Assembly: GCA_036514635.1 (NCBI GenBank)
Contig: DATBWU010000413.1
Span: 1-9,794 of the forward strand
Direction: 5' to 3'
Origin: DASSFZ01 sp036514635
GTDB lineage: Bacteria; Chloroflexota; Anaerolineae; Fen-1058
DNA length: 9,794 bases
The first letter of the stretch is position 1; every line of letters begins with the position of its first letter. Shown piece after piece: positions 1-5,755 of the stretch. The position numbers were made by a program, and so were the translations under genes. The notes beneath the pieces were generated by a model that searched no databases, was not told the origin of the DNA, and worked only from the letters and a program-made list of their open reading frames with translations.

Positions 1-52
1 ATTTGCGCGGATGAACGCAGATAAAACACGATCAGCGTAAATCCGCGTTCAC
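1..52. repeat. degenerate inverted repeat in intergenic space
   Basis: TGAACGC (12-18) is matched by GCGTTCA (45-51), and GCGGAT by ATCCGC in the same stretch, giving an imperfect palindrome. It resembles dispersed intergenic repeats of the 'gcggatgaacgc' type. It has no coding potential, and the left end is cut by the window. Confidence 0.45.
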
Positions 53-56
53 ACTT

Positions 57-87
57 GCCCCACTGCCTGCGGCAGCGGGCAGTGCGG
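57..87. repeat. short GC-rich palindromic repeat (CACTGC family, copy 1)
   Basis: CACTGCC (61-67) pairs with GGCAGTG (78-84), with further GC pairing possible in the middle. The CACTGC...GCAG core recurs in the elements at 1228-1264 and 5591-5631, so I treat the three as one loose family. There is no T-run, so it is not a convincing terminator. Confidence 0.5.
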
Positions 88-181
88 GTCTGCGTCCAAA
101 AATCTTCGCGGTCGTGATAGTTTCGGCGGAGCAATACTATAGAACCGCGACTAACAGGGTAGCACGGGCAGGCGCGCGTAT

Positions 182-193
182 GGGTTGCAACCC
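182..193. promoter_or_regulatory. perfect 12-bp palindrome, possible operator
   Basis: GGGTTGCAACCC is an exact 12-bp palindrome about 30 bases before the exporter start codon, in the 5' leader. Position and symmetry fit a repressor site, but no regulator is encoded nearby and short palindromes also arise by chance. Confidence 0.25.
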
Positions 194-222
194 CGTTACA
201 GGTTCATAATGTGGGGAAGCAC

Positions 223-1170
223 ATGAATCGAAAAGATACGATGGCTTTGCTGGTGTTGAGCGCGATTTGGGGATCGTCGTACCTGTTCATCGCGATCGGT
301 ACGGAAGCGCTGCCGCCGCTGACACTGGTGACGATTCGCCTGCTGATCGGCGCGGCGGCCTTGCACACCGTCCTGCTGGCGCGGCGCAGGCCGCTGCCTC
401 GCTCGCGGAAGACGCTGGCCGCACTGGCGTTCATGGGGCTGAGCAACAACATCATCCCCTTTGCACTGATCGCGTGGTCGGAGGCGCCCGGCCTGCATCA
501 GGTCAACAGCGGGCTGGCCGCCGTATTGGTCGCCGCCGTGCCGATCTTCACCGTGATCCTGGCGCACTTTGCGCTGCACGACGAGCGCTTCACGGCGTTG
601 AAGGTGTCCGGTGTGTTGATTGGATTCGTCGGTGTGGCGGTGCTGATGTCGCCGCGCTTCAACAGCGTGGCCGGCAAGCAGGCCATCTTGGGCGCGCTGG
701 CCGTTATCGCCGCGTCGATCGCCTACGCCATCGCCGCGATCTTCTCGCGGCGCATGTTGGGGGGAGTCCAGCCGATTCTCATCGGCGCGATACAGATGAC
801 GTGGAGCGTGGTGCTGCTCTTGCCGGTTGCGCTCCTGGTCGAACGGCCTTCGCTGGCGAACGTGCCGCTTCGGGCGTGGTTTGCCGTCGGCTGGCTGGGG
901 CTGCTCGGATCAGGCATCGCCTATATTCTGTACTTCGGCCTGATTCAGCGCATCGGCGCGACGCAAACGACGATGGTGGCTTACATCTCGCCCATCGTCG
1001 CCGTCATCCTCGGCGCGGTCTTCAACGAGGAGCAGATCGAATGGGCGCTGTTGGCAGGCATGGTGTTGATCATCGGCGGCGCGGTGTTGGTGAACCGCCG
1101 GCCCCAACCTCGGCCTGCGCCAGACGAACGTGTCGCCGCGCCCGTCCCCGACGCGCTTGAAGCAGAGTAA
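223..1170 (+). CDS. EamA-family (drug/metabolite transporter superfamily) permease
   Basis: This is an inner-membrane protein of 315 residues, normal for the DMT superfamily, which exports or takes up small metabolites such as amino acids and their analogues. The protein is almost entirely hydrophobic and consistent with ten membrane helices in two homologous EamA halves, at roughly residues 8-140 and 155-290. Typical EamA signatures are AIWGSSYLFI near the N terminus, the Pro/Gly-rich GSGIAYILYFGLIQRIGATQ in the second half, and the terminal GAVLVNRR. I chose the ATG at 223 because GGGGAAG (213-219) precedes it as a Shine-Dalgarno. A GTG at 211 is in frame but would lie inside that site. It is a single-gene unit, convergent with serS, and the C-terminal 20 residues are hydrophilic and Pro/Ala-rich. 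The substrate cannot be told from sequence. Confidence 0.9.
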   Translation: MNRKDTMALLVLSAIWGSSYLFIAIGTEALPPLTLVTIRLLIGAAALHTVLLARRRPLPRSRKTLAALAFMGLSNNIIPFALIAWSEAPGLHQVNSGLAAVLVAAVPIFTVILAHFALHDERFTALKVSGVLIGFVGVAVLMSPRFNSVAGKQAILGALAVIAASIAYAIAAIFSRRMLGGVQPILIGAIQMTWSVVLLLPVALLVERPSLANVPLRAWFAVGWLGLLGSGIAYILYFGLIQRIGATQTTMVAYISPIVAVILGAVFNEEQIEWALLAGMVLIIGGAVLVNRRPQPRPAPDERVAAPVPDALEAE

Positions 1171-1174
1171 CCAC

Positions 1175-1207
1175 AGACTTCCGAAGTCTCCAAGACTTCG
1201 GAAGTCT
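1175..1207. repeat. 15-bp perfect hairpin between convergent genes
   Basis: AGACTTCCGAAGTCT (1175-1189) and AGACTTCGGAAGTCT (1193-1207) are exact reverse complements separated by CCA. Each arm is itself almost palindromic, differing only at the central CCG/CGG. The element begins five bases after the exporter stop. It could stop transcription in both directions, but neither side carries a T-run, so it is better called a dispersed palindromic repeat. Confidence 0.7.
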
Positions 1208-1227
1208 TCTCAGCGTCCTCTGCGCGC

Positions 1228-1264
1228 CTCACCGCACTGCGCCGCGCTGCGTGCGGCGCAAGTG
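1228..1264. repeat. GC-rich palindromic repeat (CACTGC family, copy 2)
   Basis: GCACTGCGCCGC (1234-1245) pairs with GCGGCGCAAGTG (1253-1264) apart from one extra A. Its first 15 bases (1228-1242) are identical to 5591-5605, and the GCGGCGCA ends also match at the same 33-base spacing. This makes it a diverged second copy of the element found between lysS and greA. Confidence 0.65.
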
Positions 1265-1292
1265 TCGGCGTCTGCGGTGAAATCCGATCCGC

Positions 1293-2570
1293 TTAGCGAA
1301 TGACCTCGACGCCGCCCATGTACGGGCGCAGGACGTCCGGCACGACGATGCTGCCATCGGCCTGCTGGTAATTCTCCAGCACCGCGATCAGCGTGCGCGG
1401 CAGTCCCAGCCCCGATCCGTTCAGCGTGTGGACAAACTCCGCCTTAGCCCCTTTCGCCCGGCGGAACTTGATGTTGGCCCGGCGCGCCTGGAAGTCCTTG
1501 AAGTTGCTGACCGACGACACTTCCAGCCATTCGCCACAGCCCGGCGCCCACATCTCCACGTCGCACTTCATCGCCGCCGTGAACGACAGATCGCCCGTGA
1601 CCATCTGGACGACACGGTGCGGAATCTGGAGCAGGCGGCAGACCTCCTCGGCGTTGTCGAGCAATGTGTAGAACTCGTCCAGGCTCGTTTCGGGCGTGCA
1701 GAATTTGACCATCTCGACCTTGTCGAACTGGTGGTCGCGCTTGATGCCGCGCGTGTCGCGTCCCGCCGACATTTGCTCGCGCCGGAAACACGCCGAGTAG
1801 GCCACATGGTGGATCGGCAGCTGCGCGATGTCGAGGATTTCATCCCGGTAGAGGTTGGTGACCGGCACTTCGGCAGTGGGAACCATCCACAGGTCTTCCA
1901 CCGCGTCGTGATACTGGTTCTCGGCGAACTTGGGCAATTGCCCGGTTCCAACCAGGCAATCCGATTTCACCAGATACGGCGGATATACTTCGGTGTAGCC
2001 CTGCCGCAGGTGCACGTCGAGCATCCACGTGATCAGCGCGCGCTGGAGTCGAGCGCCGAGACCGGTCAGCACGTAGAAGCGCGTGCCGCTGATCTTCACG
2101 CCGCGCTCGAAGTCGATGATGCCGAGGCGCGGGCCGAGGTCCCAGTGCGGCAGCGGTGCGAAGCCGAAGTCTTGAGCCTGCTTCGAATTGCCGACAACGC
2201 GCACGACTTGATTCTCGCTCTCGTCCCGACCAACCGGCACGCTCGGATCAGGCAGATTCGGAACCGTCAGCATCAACTCGTTTAATTCGCGTTCCACCCC
2301 AGCGATCTGCCTGTCGAGCGCCGCGATCTGATCGCCTACCTGGCGCATGCGCTCTTTTTGCTTGTCGCGCTCGGCCTCGTCCTTCATGCGGCCAATCTCG
2401 CGCGAAACCGTGTTGCGCTCGTTCTTGAGCCGGTCGGCTTCGGTGAGTAATCGGCGGCGCTCGGCGTCGAGTGACAGGATGCGGTCGATCGGCACATCGC
2501 CTGCGCCCAACACCTCCATCGCTGCCTTCGCTGCATCGGGATGCTCGCGGATGTAAGCCAAGTCCAACAT
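1293..2570 (-). CDS. serS: seryl-tRNA synthetase (class II)
   Basis: This cytoplasmic enzyme charges tRNA-Ser (and tRNA-Sec) with serine using ATP. The protein of 425 residues is the usual bacterial length. The N-terminal MLDLAYIREHP is the family's standard opening, and a highly charged antiparallel coiled coil at about 28-105 is the tRNA-binding arm. The class II core follows, with motif 2 (ACFRRE followed by GRDTRGIKRDHQFDKVE), the VSSVSNFKDFQARR segment and motif 3 (NGSGLGLPRTLIAVLENYQ). I chose the ATG at 2570 because GGGAGGG (2582-2576) precedes it by five bases. The in-frame extension to 2615 has no family match. It lies 61 bases behind the aldolase gene on the same strand, downstream of the T-box with a UCC specifier, so it is almost certainly controlled by tRNA-Ser charging. 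Confidence 0.98.
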   Translation of the reverse strand: MLDLAYIREHPDAAKAAMEVLGAGDVPIDRILSLDAERRRLLTEADRLKNERNTVSREIGRMKDEAERDKQKERMRQVGDQIAALDRQIAGVERELNELMLTVPNLPDPSVPVGRDESENQVVRVVGNSKQAQDFGFAPLPHWDLGPRLGIIDFERGVKISGTRFYVLTGLGARLQRALITWMLDVHLRQGYTEVYPPYLVKSDCLVGTGQLPKFAENQYHDAVEDLWMVPTAEVPVTNLYRDEILDIAQLPIHHVAYSACFRREQMSAGRDTRGIKRDHQFDKVEMVKFCTPETSLDEFYTLLDNAEEVCRLLQIPHRVVQMVTGDLSFTAAMKCDVEMWAPGCGEWLEVSSVSNFKDFQARRANIKFRRAKGAKAEFVHTLNGSGLGLPRTLIAVLENYQQADGSIVVPDVLRPYMGGVEVIR

Positions 2571-2606
2571 GGTTGCCCTCCCAAACGTAAAGCGTAAAAC
2601 GGAATA

Positions 2607-2630
2607 ACCAACCAACTAACCAACCATCCA
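2607..2630. repeat. AACC/AACT simple tandem repeat
   Basis: Four-base AACC/AACT units run from the serS leader to two bases short of the aldolase stop codon. On the coding (minus) strand this reads as GGTT/AGTT units. It looks like a slippage-prone microsatellite. It lies upstream of the serS ribosome-binding site, so length change would alter spacing but not protein. Confidence 0.6.
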
Positions 2631-2631
2631 A

Positions 2632-3534
2632 CTACATCAGCAACCCCGCTTCGCGCAAAATCTTCGCAATCGACTCGCGCGCCTCGTTCGACGCCGGAAG
2701 CAGCGGCCCGCGCGGATCGCCGCCGAAGTAACCCAGCGCGTCCAGCGCCGCTTTCAGCCCGGGCACACCATACTGACTCGTCACCGCACGCGCGACGGGT
2801 AATAGCCGCAAGTGCAGCGCACCCGCCTCGTCCCACCGTCCGGCGCACGCCGCTTCGAACATCGCCACACATTCCGCCGGCGCGACATTCGCCACCGCCA
2901 GGATCGCGCCTCTCACGCCGAAGGTCATCGACGGCAGCAGTGCGCCGAAGTTGCCGCTCAATACCTCAAAGTTCATGCCGCGCGCCAGCCGCACCAGCTC
3001 GGCCAATTGATTGATGTCGCCCGCGCTATCCTTGATCCCGGCGATGTTGTCGTGCGCGGCCAGTTCGGGCACGATCGACACCGGGATGTTGAAGCCGGTA
3101 TTAGCCGGGACGTTGTAGATCAGCACCGGCACGGGCGACGCCTGGGCCACGGCGACGAAGTGGCGTTTGAGCGCATCGGCGGTCATGCTGCCTTTGAAGT
3201 AAAACGGCGTGACGACCAGGGCGGCATCGGCTCCGGTATCGGCAGCGCGCCGTGTTGCGTCGATCGTGGCGAGTGTGCTCAATTGGCCCGTCCCGGCAAT
3301 CACCTTCATGTCCGGTCGCGCCGCCTTTCGCACGGCGGTGACCAGCCGCCCGATCTCGTCCGGCCCCACGTGTGGCGCTTCGCCATTCGAGCCTGTCACC
3401 ACATAGCCGGACAGGCCACCGGTTCCGGTAGACGCTCTGTTCCACTTCTCGATGTTGCTTGCCAGCCGATCGAGCGCGAGCGCGCCTGATTCATCGAACG
3501 GCGTCGGGATGGGTGGATAAATACCTTCGAACAC
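2632..3534 (-). CDS. DapA/NanA-superfamily aldolase, HOGA1-like (4-hydroxy-2-oxoglutarate aldolase type)
   Basis: This is a predicted class I (Schiff-base) pyruvate aldolase with a TIM-barrel fold of 300 residues. Catalytic Lys168 lies in GIKDS and Tyr140 in YNVPANTG. The carboxylate loop is GSNGE (48-52), not the GTTGE of dihydrodipicolinate synthase, and position 145 is Asn where DapA has its substrate-binding Arg. As I recall human HOGA1, its catalytic residues Ser77, Asn78, Tyr140, Tyr168, Lys196 and Ser198 correspond to Ser49, Asn50, Tyr112, Tyr140, Lys168 and Ser170 here at a constant offset of 28. The C-terminal GVPGLKAALDALGYFGG also resembles HOGA1. The expected reaction is 4-hydroxy-2-oxoglutarate to pyruvate plus glyoxylate. 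The start is GTG at 3534, with AGGAGG at 3544-3539. The longer in-frame extension runs through the T-box terminator and is rejected. It is the first gene of the T-box operon, before serS. Another substrate within the superfamily remains possible. Confidence 0.85.
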   Translation of the reverse strand: MFEGIYPPIPTPFDESGALALDRLASNIEKWNRASTGTGGLSGYVVTGSNGEAPHVGPDEIGRLVTAVRKAARPDMKVIAGTGQLSTLATIDATRRAADTGADAALVVTPFYFKGSMTADALKRHFVAVAQASPVPVLIYNVPANTGFNIPVSIVPELAAHDNIAGIKDSAGDINQLAELVRLARGMNFEVLSGNFGALLPSMTFGVRGAILAVANVAPAECVAMFEAACAGRWDEAGALHLRLLPVARAVTSQYGVPGLKAALDALGYFGGDPRGPLLPASNEARESIAKILREAGLLM

Positions 3535-3541
3535 ACATCCT

Positions 3542-3611
3542 CCTCTACCCCCGTGCCCCCTTCCCCTCTCCCGGTGGGGGAGAGGGGAAGGGGGTTGGGG
3601 GATGGGTGAGG
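3542..3611. repeat. polypurine/polypyrimidine inverted repeat with 17-bp stem
   Basis: CCCCCTTCCCCTCTCCC (3556-3572) pairs exactly with 3578-3594 across the loop GGTGG. Weaker matching continues outwards to a CCTC.../...GAGG end. It is the same kind of dispersed element as 5563-5692. On the transcribed strand it lies between the T-box terminator and the aldolase ribosome-binding site, whose AGGAGG is formed by the end of the repeat. Confidence 0.8.
3576..3601 (+). other. G-quadruplex motif on the template strand
   Basis: Four runs of four to five G (3576-3580, 3584-3587, 3590-3594, 3597-3601) are separated by loops of only 2-3 bases. This matches the strict pattern for a stable intramolecular quadruplex. 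The operon is transcribed from the minus strand, so the G-rich strand is the template and a fold here could slow polymerase just after the T-box decision point. The alternative hairpin of the same repeat would compete with it. Confidence 0.5.
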
Positions 3612-3619
3612 TAAAGGGA

Positions 3620-3850
3620 CAAAACAAAACATCCCCCGTCCTTTGCGCAGGACGAGGGACGCTCGTGGTGCCACCTGGCTCTGTCGCCTTCCGAAGAAGG
3701 CGACCTCGTTGCAGCCCGCTAACGGGGACCAGCCGCACGGCTCAGGAGATGGATTTCGACCGCACGAGTTATCGCCTCACACCTTGCCCCGCCACGCGGG
3801 GCGCGGCGACTCTCTGTCAACTCGACTCGATCTACTTGTCTCCGTCGACG
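3620..3850 (-). promoter_or_regulatory. T-box riboswitch, serine-specific (UCC specifier)
   Basis: This leader RNA binds uncharged tRNA-Ser and then lets transcription continue into the aldolase and serS genes. Stem I closes with GGAGA (3843-3839) and TCTCC (3749-3745), then CGAGTT (3824-3819) with AACTCG (3770-3765). The specifier loop has the loop-E type AGTA (3836-3833) on its 5' side. On the 3' side AAATCCA places the codon TCC (3753-3751, Ser) before the usual A. AGAGAG (3815-3810) fits the distal stem I motif. Stem III is GTCGCCTT (3704-3697) with AAGGCGAC (3690-3683). The T-box core GGTGGCACC (3675-3667) has TGGC (3673-3670), complementary to the GCCA end of tRNA-Ser with discriminator G73. 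The terminator follows directly. Codon, discriminator match and downstream serS agree. Confidence 0.93.
3621..3658 (-). terminator. intrinsic terminator of the T-box leader
   Basis: CCCTCGTCCT (3658-3649) pairs with AGGACGGGGG (3642-3633) over ten base pairs, including one G-T wobble, around the loop GCGCAA. The T-rich run ATGTTTTGTTTT follows. The 5' arm overlaps the sequence expected to form the antiterminator, as required for a transcriptional T-box. Confidence 0.88.
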
Positions 3851-3861
3851 CCGATGGCAAG

Positions 3862-3889
3862 ATTATATCCAAAGCAGTCGCTGTGTCAA
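3862..3889 (-). promoter_or_regulatory. strong sigma-70-type promoter of the T-box operon
   Basis: There is a consensus -35 TTGACA (3889-3884), a 16-base spacer and a consensus -10 TATAAT (3867-3862). Transcription is predicted to start at the A at about 3855, just before stem I of the T-box. Both hexamers are perfect, which suits a leader whose output is set by termination, not initiation. Confidence 0.88.
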
Positions 3890-3926
3890 CACGCAGACAC
3901 TTGGTGATTGCACACAAATGCTCCAG

Positions 3927-3962
3927 GCCCGCGTCTCGCGGGCTGTCCGCGAGGACGCGGAC
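3927..3962. repeat. two adjacent perfect 7-bp hairpins
   Basis: GCCCGCG-TCT-CGCGGGC (3927-3943) is followed one base later by GTCCGCG-AGGA-CGCGGAC (3945-3962). They lie between the end of lysS and the T-box promoter. They may act as a weak lysS 3' structure, but there is no T-run in either direction. Confidence 0.5.
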
Positions 3963-3996
3963 GGAGAGCCATCGAGAGAACGCGCAAGTCGATATA

Positions 3997-4055
3997 ACCA
4001 CGGAGTGCACGAAGATTTCAAGAGGCTTCTCTCCGTGCCTGTGTGCCTCCGTGGT
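3997..4055. repeat. dispersed 'CCACGGAG' inverted repeat downstream of lysS
   Basis: ACCACGGAG (3997-4005) and CTCCGTGGT (4047-4055) form a 9-bp inverted repeat around a degenerate interior containing a second CTCCGTG. It resembles 'accacggag...cacggag' intergenic repeats common in several phyla. With the hairpins at 3927-3962 it fills the gap between lysS and the T-box promoter, and I see no gene there. Confidence 0.5.
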
Positions 4056-4085
4056 GAGATGTGAATAATCACCAATCTGCCGTGT

Positions 4086-5561
4086 TCATGCTTCGCGCGA
4101 GCGCAGATGGGGAAAGAGGATGACTTCGCGGAGGGTGTCTTTATCGGTGAACAGCATCGCCAGCCGATCGACACCCATGCCGAAGCCGCCGTTGGGCGGC
4201 ATGCCGTAACGCATGGCGCGCAGATAGTCTTCGTCCATCGGGTGCGCCTCCTCGTCTTCCGCTCCGTACAAGCGTGTCATGTCGAGGAAACGCTCCTCCT
4301 GATCCAGCGGATCGTTCAACTCGCTGAACGCATTGCCCATCTCGACGCCGCCGATGAAAAATTCGAAGCGCTCGACGTGCAGGTCGTCGCCCGGCTTGCG
4401 CTTGGCGAGCGGCGAGATGTCGCGCGGGTAGTCGTAGACGAACGTCGGCTGAATCAGCTTCGGCTCGACGTGGTCACCCAGCAGCCCGTCGACCAGCTTG
4501 CCCCATGTCGCGTCGTCGGGCGCGTGCCCGCCTTTCGCCCGGATCGCAGCGCGCAGCGAATCGGCATCGAGAGACTGCACGTAATCGATGCCGGCATACT
4601 CGGCAATCGCGTCGCGCAGCGTGATGCGCTTCCACGGCGGCGCAAGCTCGATCGCGTGCCCACCCGACGTGATTCGCGTCATCCCCAGCACGTCCTGCGC
4701 GACCGTTCCGATCATCTCTTCAGTCAGGCGCATCACGTCGTTGTAGTCGAGATAAGCGGCGTAGAACTCCAGTTGAGTGAACTCCGGGTTGTGTTTGAAC
4801 GACACGCCCTCGTTGCGGAAGTCGCGGCCGATCTCGTACACACGGTCATACATGCCGACGAGCAACCGCTTCAAGTACAACTCGAACGAGATACGCAGGT
4901 ACAGGTCTTGATGCAGTTGATTGTGGTGCGTGGCGAACGGGCGAGCCGCCGCGCCGCCGTAAATCGGTTGGAGCATCGGCGTCTCCACTTCCAGGAAGCC
5001 GCGCTCGTCTAGAAAGCGCCGCAGTGCCGACACGATCTTCGCGCGCGTGCGGAACAAGTCTCGAACTTCGGGATTAGACAGCAAGTCGGCGTAACGCTGC
5101 CGATAGCGCGTCTCCACATCCTTGAGGCCGTGCCACTTCTCGGGCGGCGGAGTGATCGCCTTAGCGATGATGCGAAACGACTCGACGTGCAGCGTCACCT
5201 CGCCGGTCTTGGTGCGGAACATCCGGCCCGATGCTTCCAGGAAATCGCCCAGGTCGATGTCTTTCTGGAGCATCTGGTAGGCATCTTCTCCGACTTCCTC
5301 TTTTCGGAGGTACATCTGCAACCGACCCGCGCCATCCTCAATGTGTGCGAACGAGGCCCTGCCCATTGCCCGGAACAACACCATACGGCCGGCGAGAGTG
5401 GCTTTGACTTCGGACTGGTTGGCCTCCGCCGCTTCGAAAGCGGCGATCGCTTCGGCGGTGGTGTGCGTGCGCTGCACGCGGGCCGGATACGGTTCGATGC
5501 CGCGCGCGCGCAGGCGCTCGACTTTGCGCAGGCGTTCGAGTTCGAGCTCGGATAAGTCCAT
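4086..5561 (-). CDS. lysS: lysyl-tRNA synthetase (class II)
   Basis: This cytoplasmic enzyme charges tRNA-Lys. The 491-residue protein has the normal LysRS-II order: a short basic helical N terminus, an anticodon-binding OB fold at about 55-145, then the class II core. Motif 1 is around 170-200 (FRTRAKIVSALRRFLDERGF, ending in ETPMLQPIYGGAAARPF). Motif 2 is YEIGRDFRNEG with HNPEFTQLEFY. The lysine-pocket segment is ERFEFFIGGVEMGNAFSELND, and motif 3 is GFGMGVDRLAMLF, before the usual VILFPHLR ending. The ATG at 5561 gives the family's usual opening, and the next Met would remove much of the OB fold. The only Shine-Dalgarno-like sequence is GGGTGAGGG, which touches the start codon and is the end of a dispersed repeat. 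Its 5' leader holds no T-box. It lies downstream of greA on the same strand, past a predicted terminator. Confidence 0.97.
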   Translation of the reverse strand: MDLSELELERLRKVERLRARGIEPYPARVQRTHTTAEAIAAFEAAEANQSEVKATLAGRMVLFRAMGRASFAHIEDGAGRLQMYLRKEEVGEDAYQMLQKDIDLGDFLEASGRMFRTKTGEVTLHVESFRIIAKAITPPPEKWHGLKDVETRYRQRYADLLSNPEVRDLFRTRAKIVSALRRFLDERGFLEVETPMLQPIYGGAAARPFATHHNQLHQDLYLRISFELYLKRLLVGMYDRVYEIGRDFRNEGVSFKHNPEFTQLEFYAAYLDYNDVMRLTEEMIGTVAQDVLGMTRITSGGHAIELAPPWKRITLRDAIAEYAGIDYVQSLDADSLRAAIRAKGGHAPDDATWGKLVDGLLGDHVEPKLIQPTFVYDYPRDISPLAKRKPGDDLHVERFEFFIGGVEMGNAFSELNDPLDQEERFLDMTRLYGAEDEEAHPMDEDYLRAMRYGMPPNGGFGMGVDRLAMLFTDKDTLREVILFPHLRSREA

Positions 5562-5562
5562 C

Positions 5563-5692
5563 CCTCACCCCCACCTCACCCTCTCCCCGGCTCACCGCAC
5601 TGCGCTGCGCGCAGCGCGGCGCAGGTCGCCACCCCTCTCCCTCTCCTGAACAAAGCTCAGGAGAGGGAGAGGGGCCGGGGGTAAGGGTGAGG
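5563..5692. repeat. CCCTCACCC-type inverted repeat interrupted by a second element
   Basis: CCCCTCTCCCTCTCCTGA (5632-5649) pairs exactly over 18 bp with 5657-5674 across the loop ACAAAGC. The outer CCTCACCC (5563-5570, and again at 5574-5581) pairs with GGGTGAGG (5685-5692). The right arm runs without a break. The left arm is split by a 41-base insertion (5591-5631) exactly between CCCCGG and CCCCTCTCCC. The whole lysS leader is repeat-derived. Confidence 0.85.
5591..5631. repeat. CACTGC-family element (copy 3) inserted in a larger repeat
   Basis: It contains the perfect 16-base palindrome GCGCTGCGCGCAGCGC (5602-5617). It shares its first 15 bases and its GCGGCGCA end with 1228-1260 at identical spacing. 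Comparison of the two arms of the host repeat shows what the empty site looked like. No clear target-site duplication is visible. Confidence 0.7.
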
Positions 5693-5696
5693 TTTA

Positions 5697-5736
5697 ACAA
5701 AACGTCCATGCGTCGAATGCTCGCCGCATGGACGTT
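5697..5736 (-). terminator. intrinsic terminator after greA
   Basis: AACGTCCATGCG (5736-5725 on the minus strand) pairs perfectly over 12 bp with CGCATGGACGTT (5712-5701) around a 12-base loop. TTGTT follows, so the transcript reads GTTTTGTT past the stem. It lies 20 bases beyond the greA stop. The T-run is interrupted, so some read-through into lysS is likely. Confidence 0.72.
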
Positions 5737-5755
5737 GGCAAGCGCGTAGCGAGTG

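Noticed and set aside
100..145. Promoter for the exporter with TACTAT at 135-140
   Set aside because: No recognisable -35 hexamer lies at the right distance, so the match is too weak to list as a feature.
2632..3534. Canonical dihydrodipicolinate synthase (dapA)
   Set aside because: It lacks the GTTGE loop and the substrate-binding Arg. The motifs fit HOGA1-type aldolases better.
2616..3540. Independent serS promoter in the gap before its start codon
   Set aside because: The gap is short and made largely of an AACC-type simple repeat. No paired -35/-10 hexamers were seen, so co-transcription with the aldolase is the simpler reading.
2632..3738. Longer 368-residue form of the aldolase
   Set aside because: The extra N terminus would be translated from the polypurine repeat and the T-box terminator and antiterminator. 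The family begins at FEGIYPPIPTPF, and AGGAGG precedes the GTG at 3534.
5562..5755. A T-box or other riboswitch controlling lysS
   Set aside because: No GGTGG-ACC core or stem I is present. The segment is a greA terminator followed by nested dispersed repeats.
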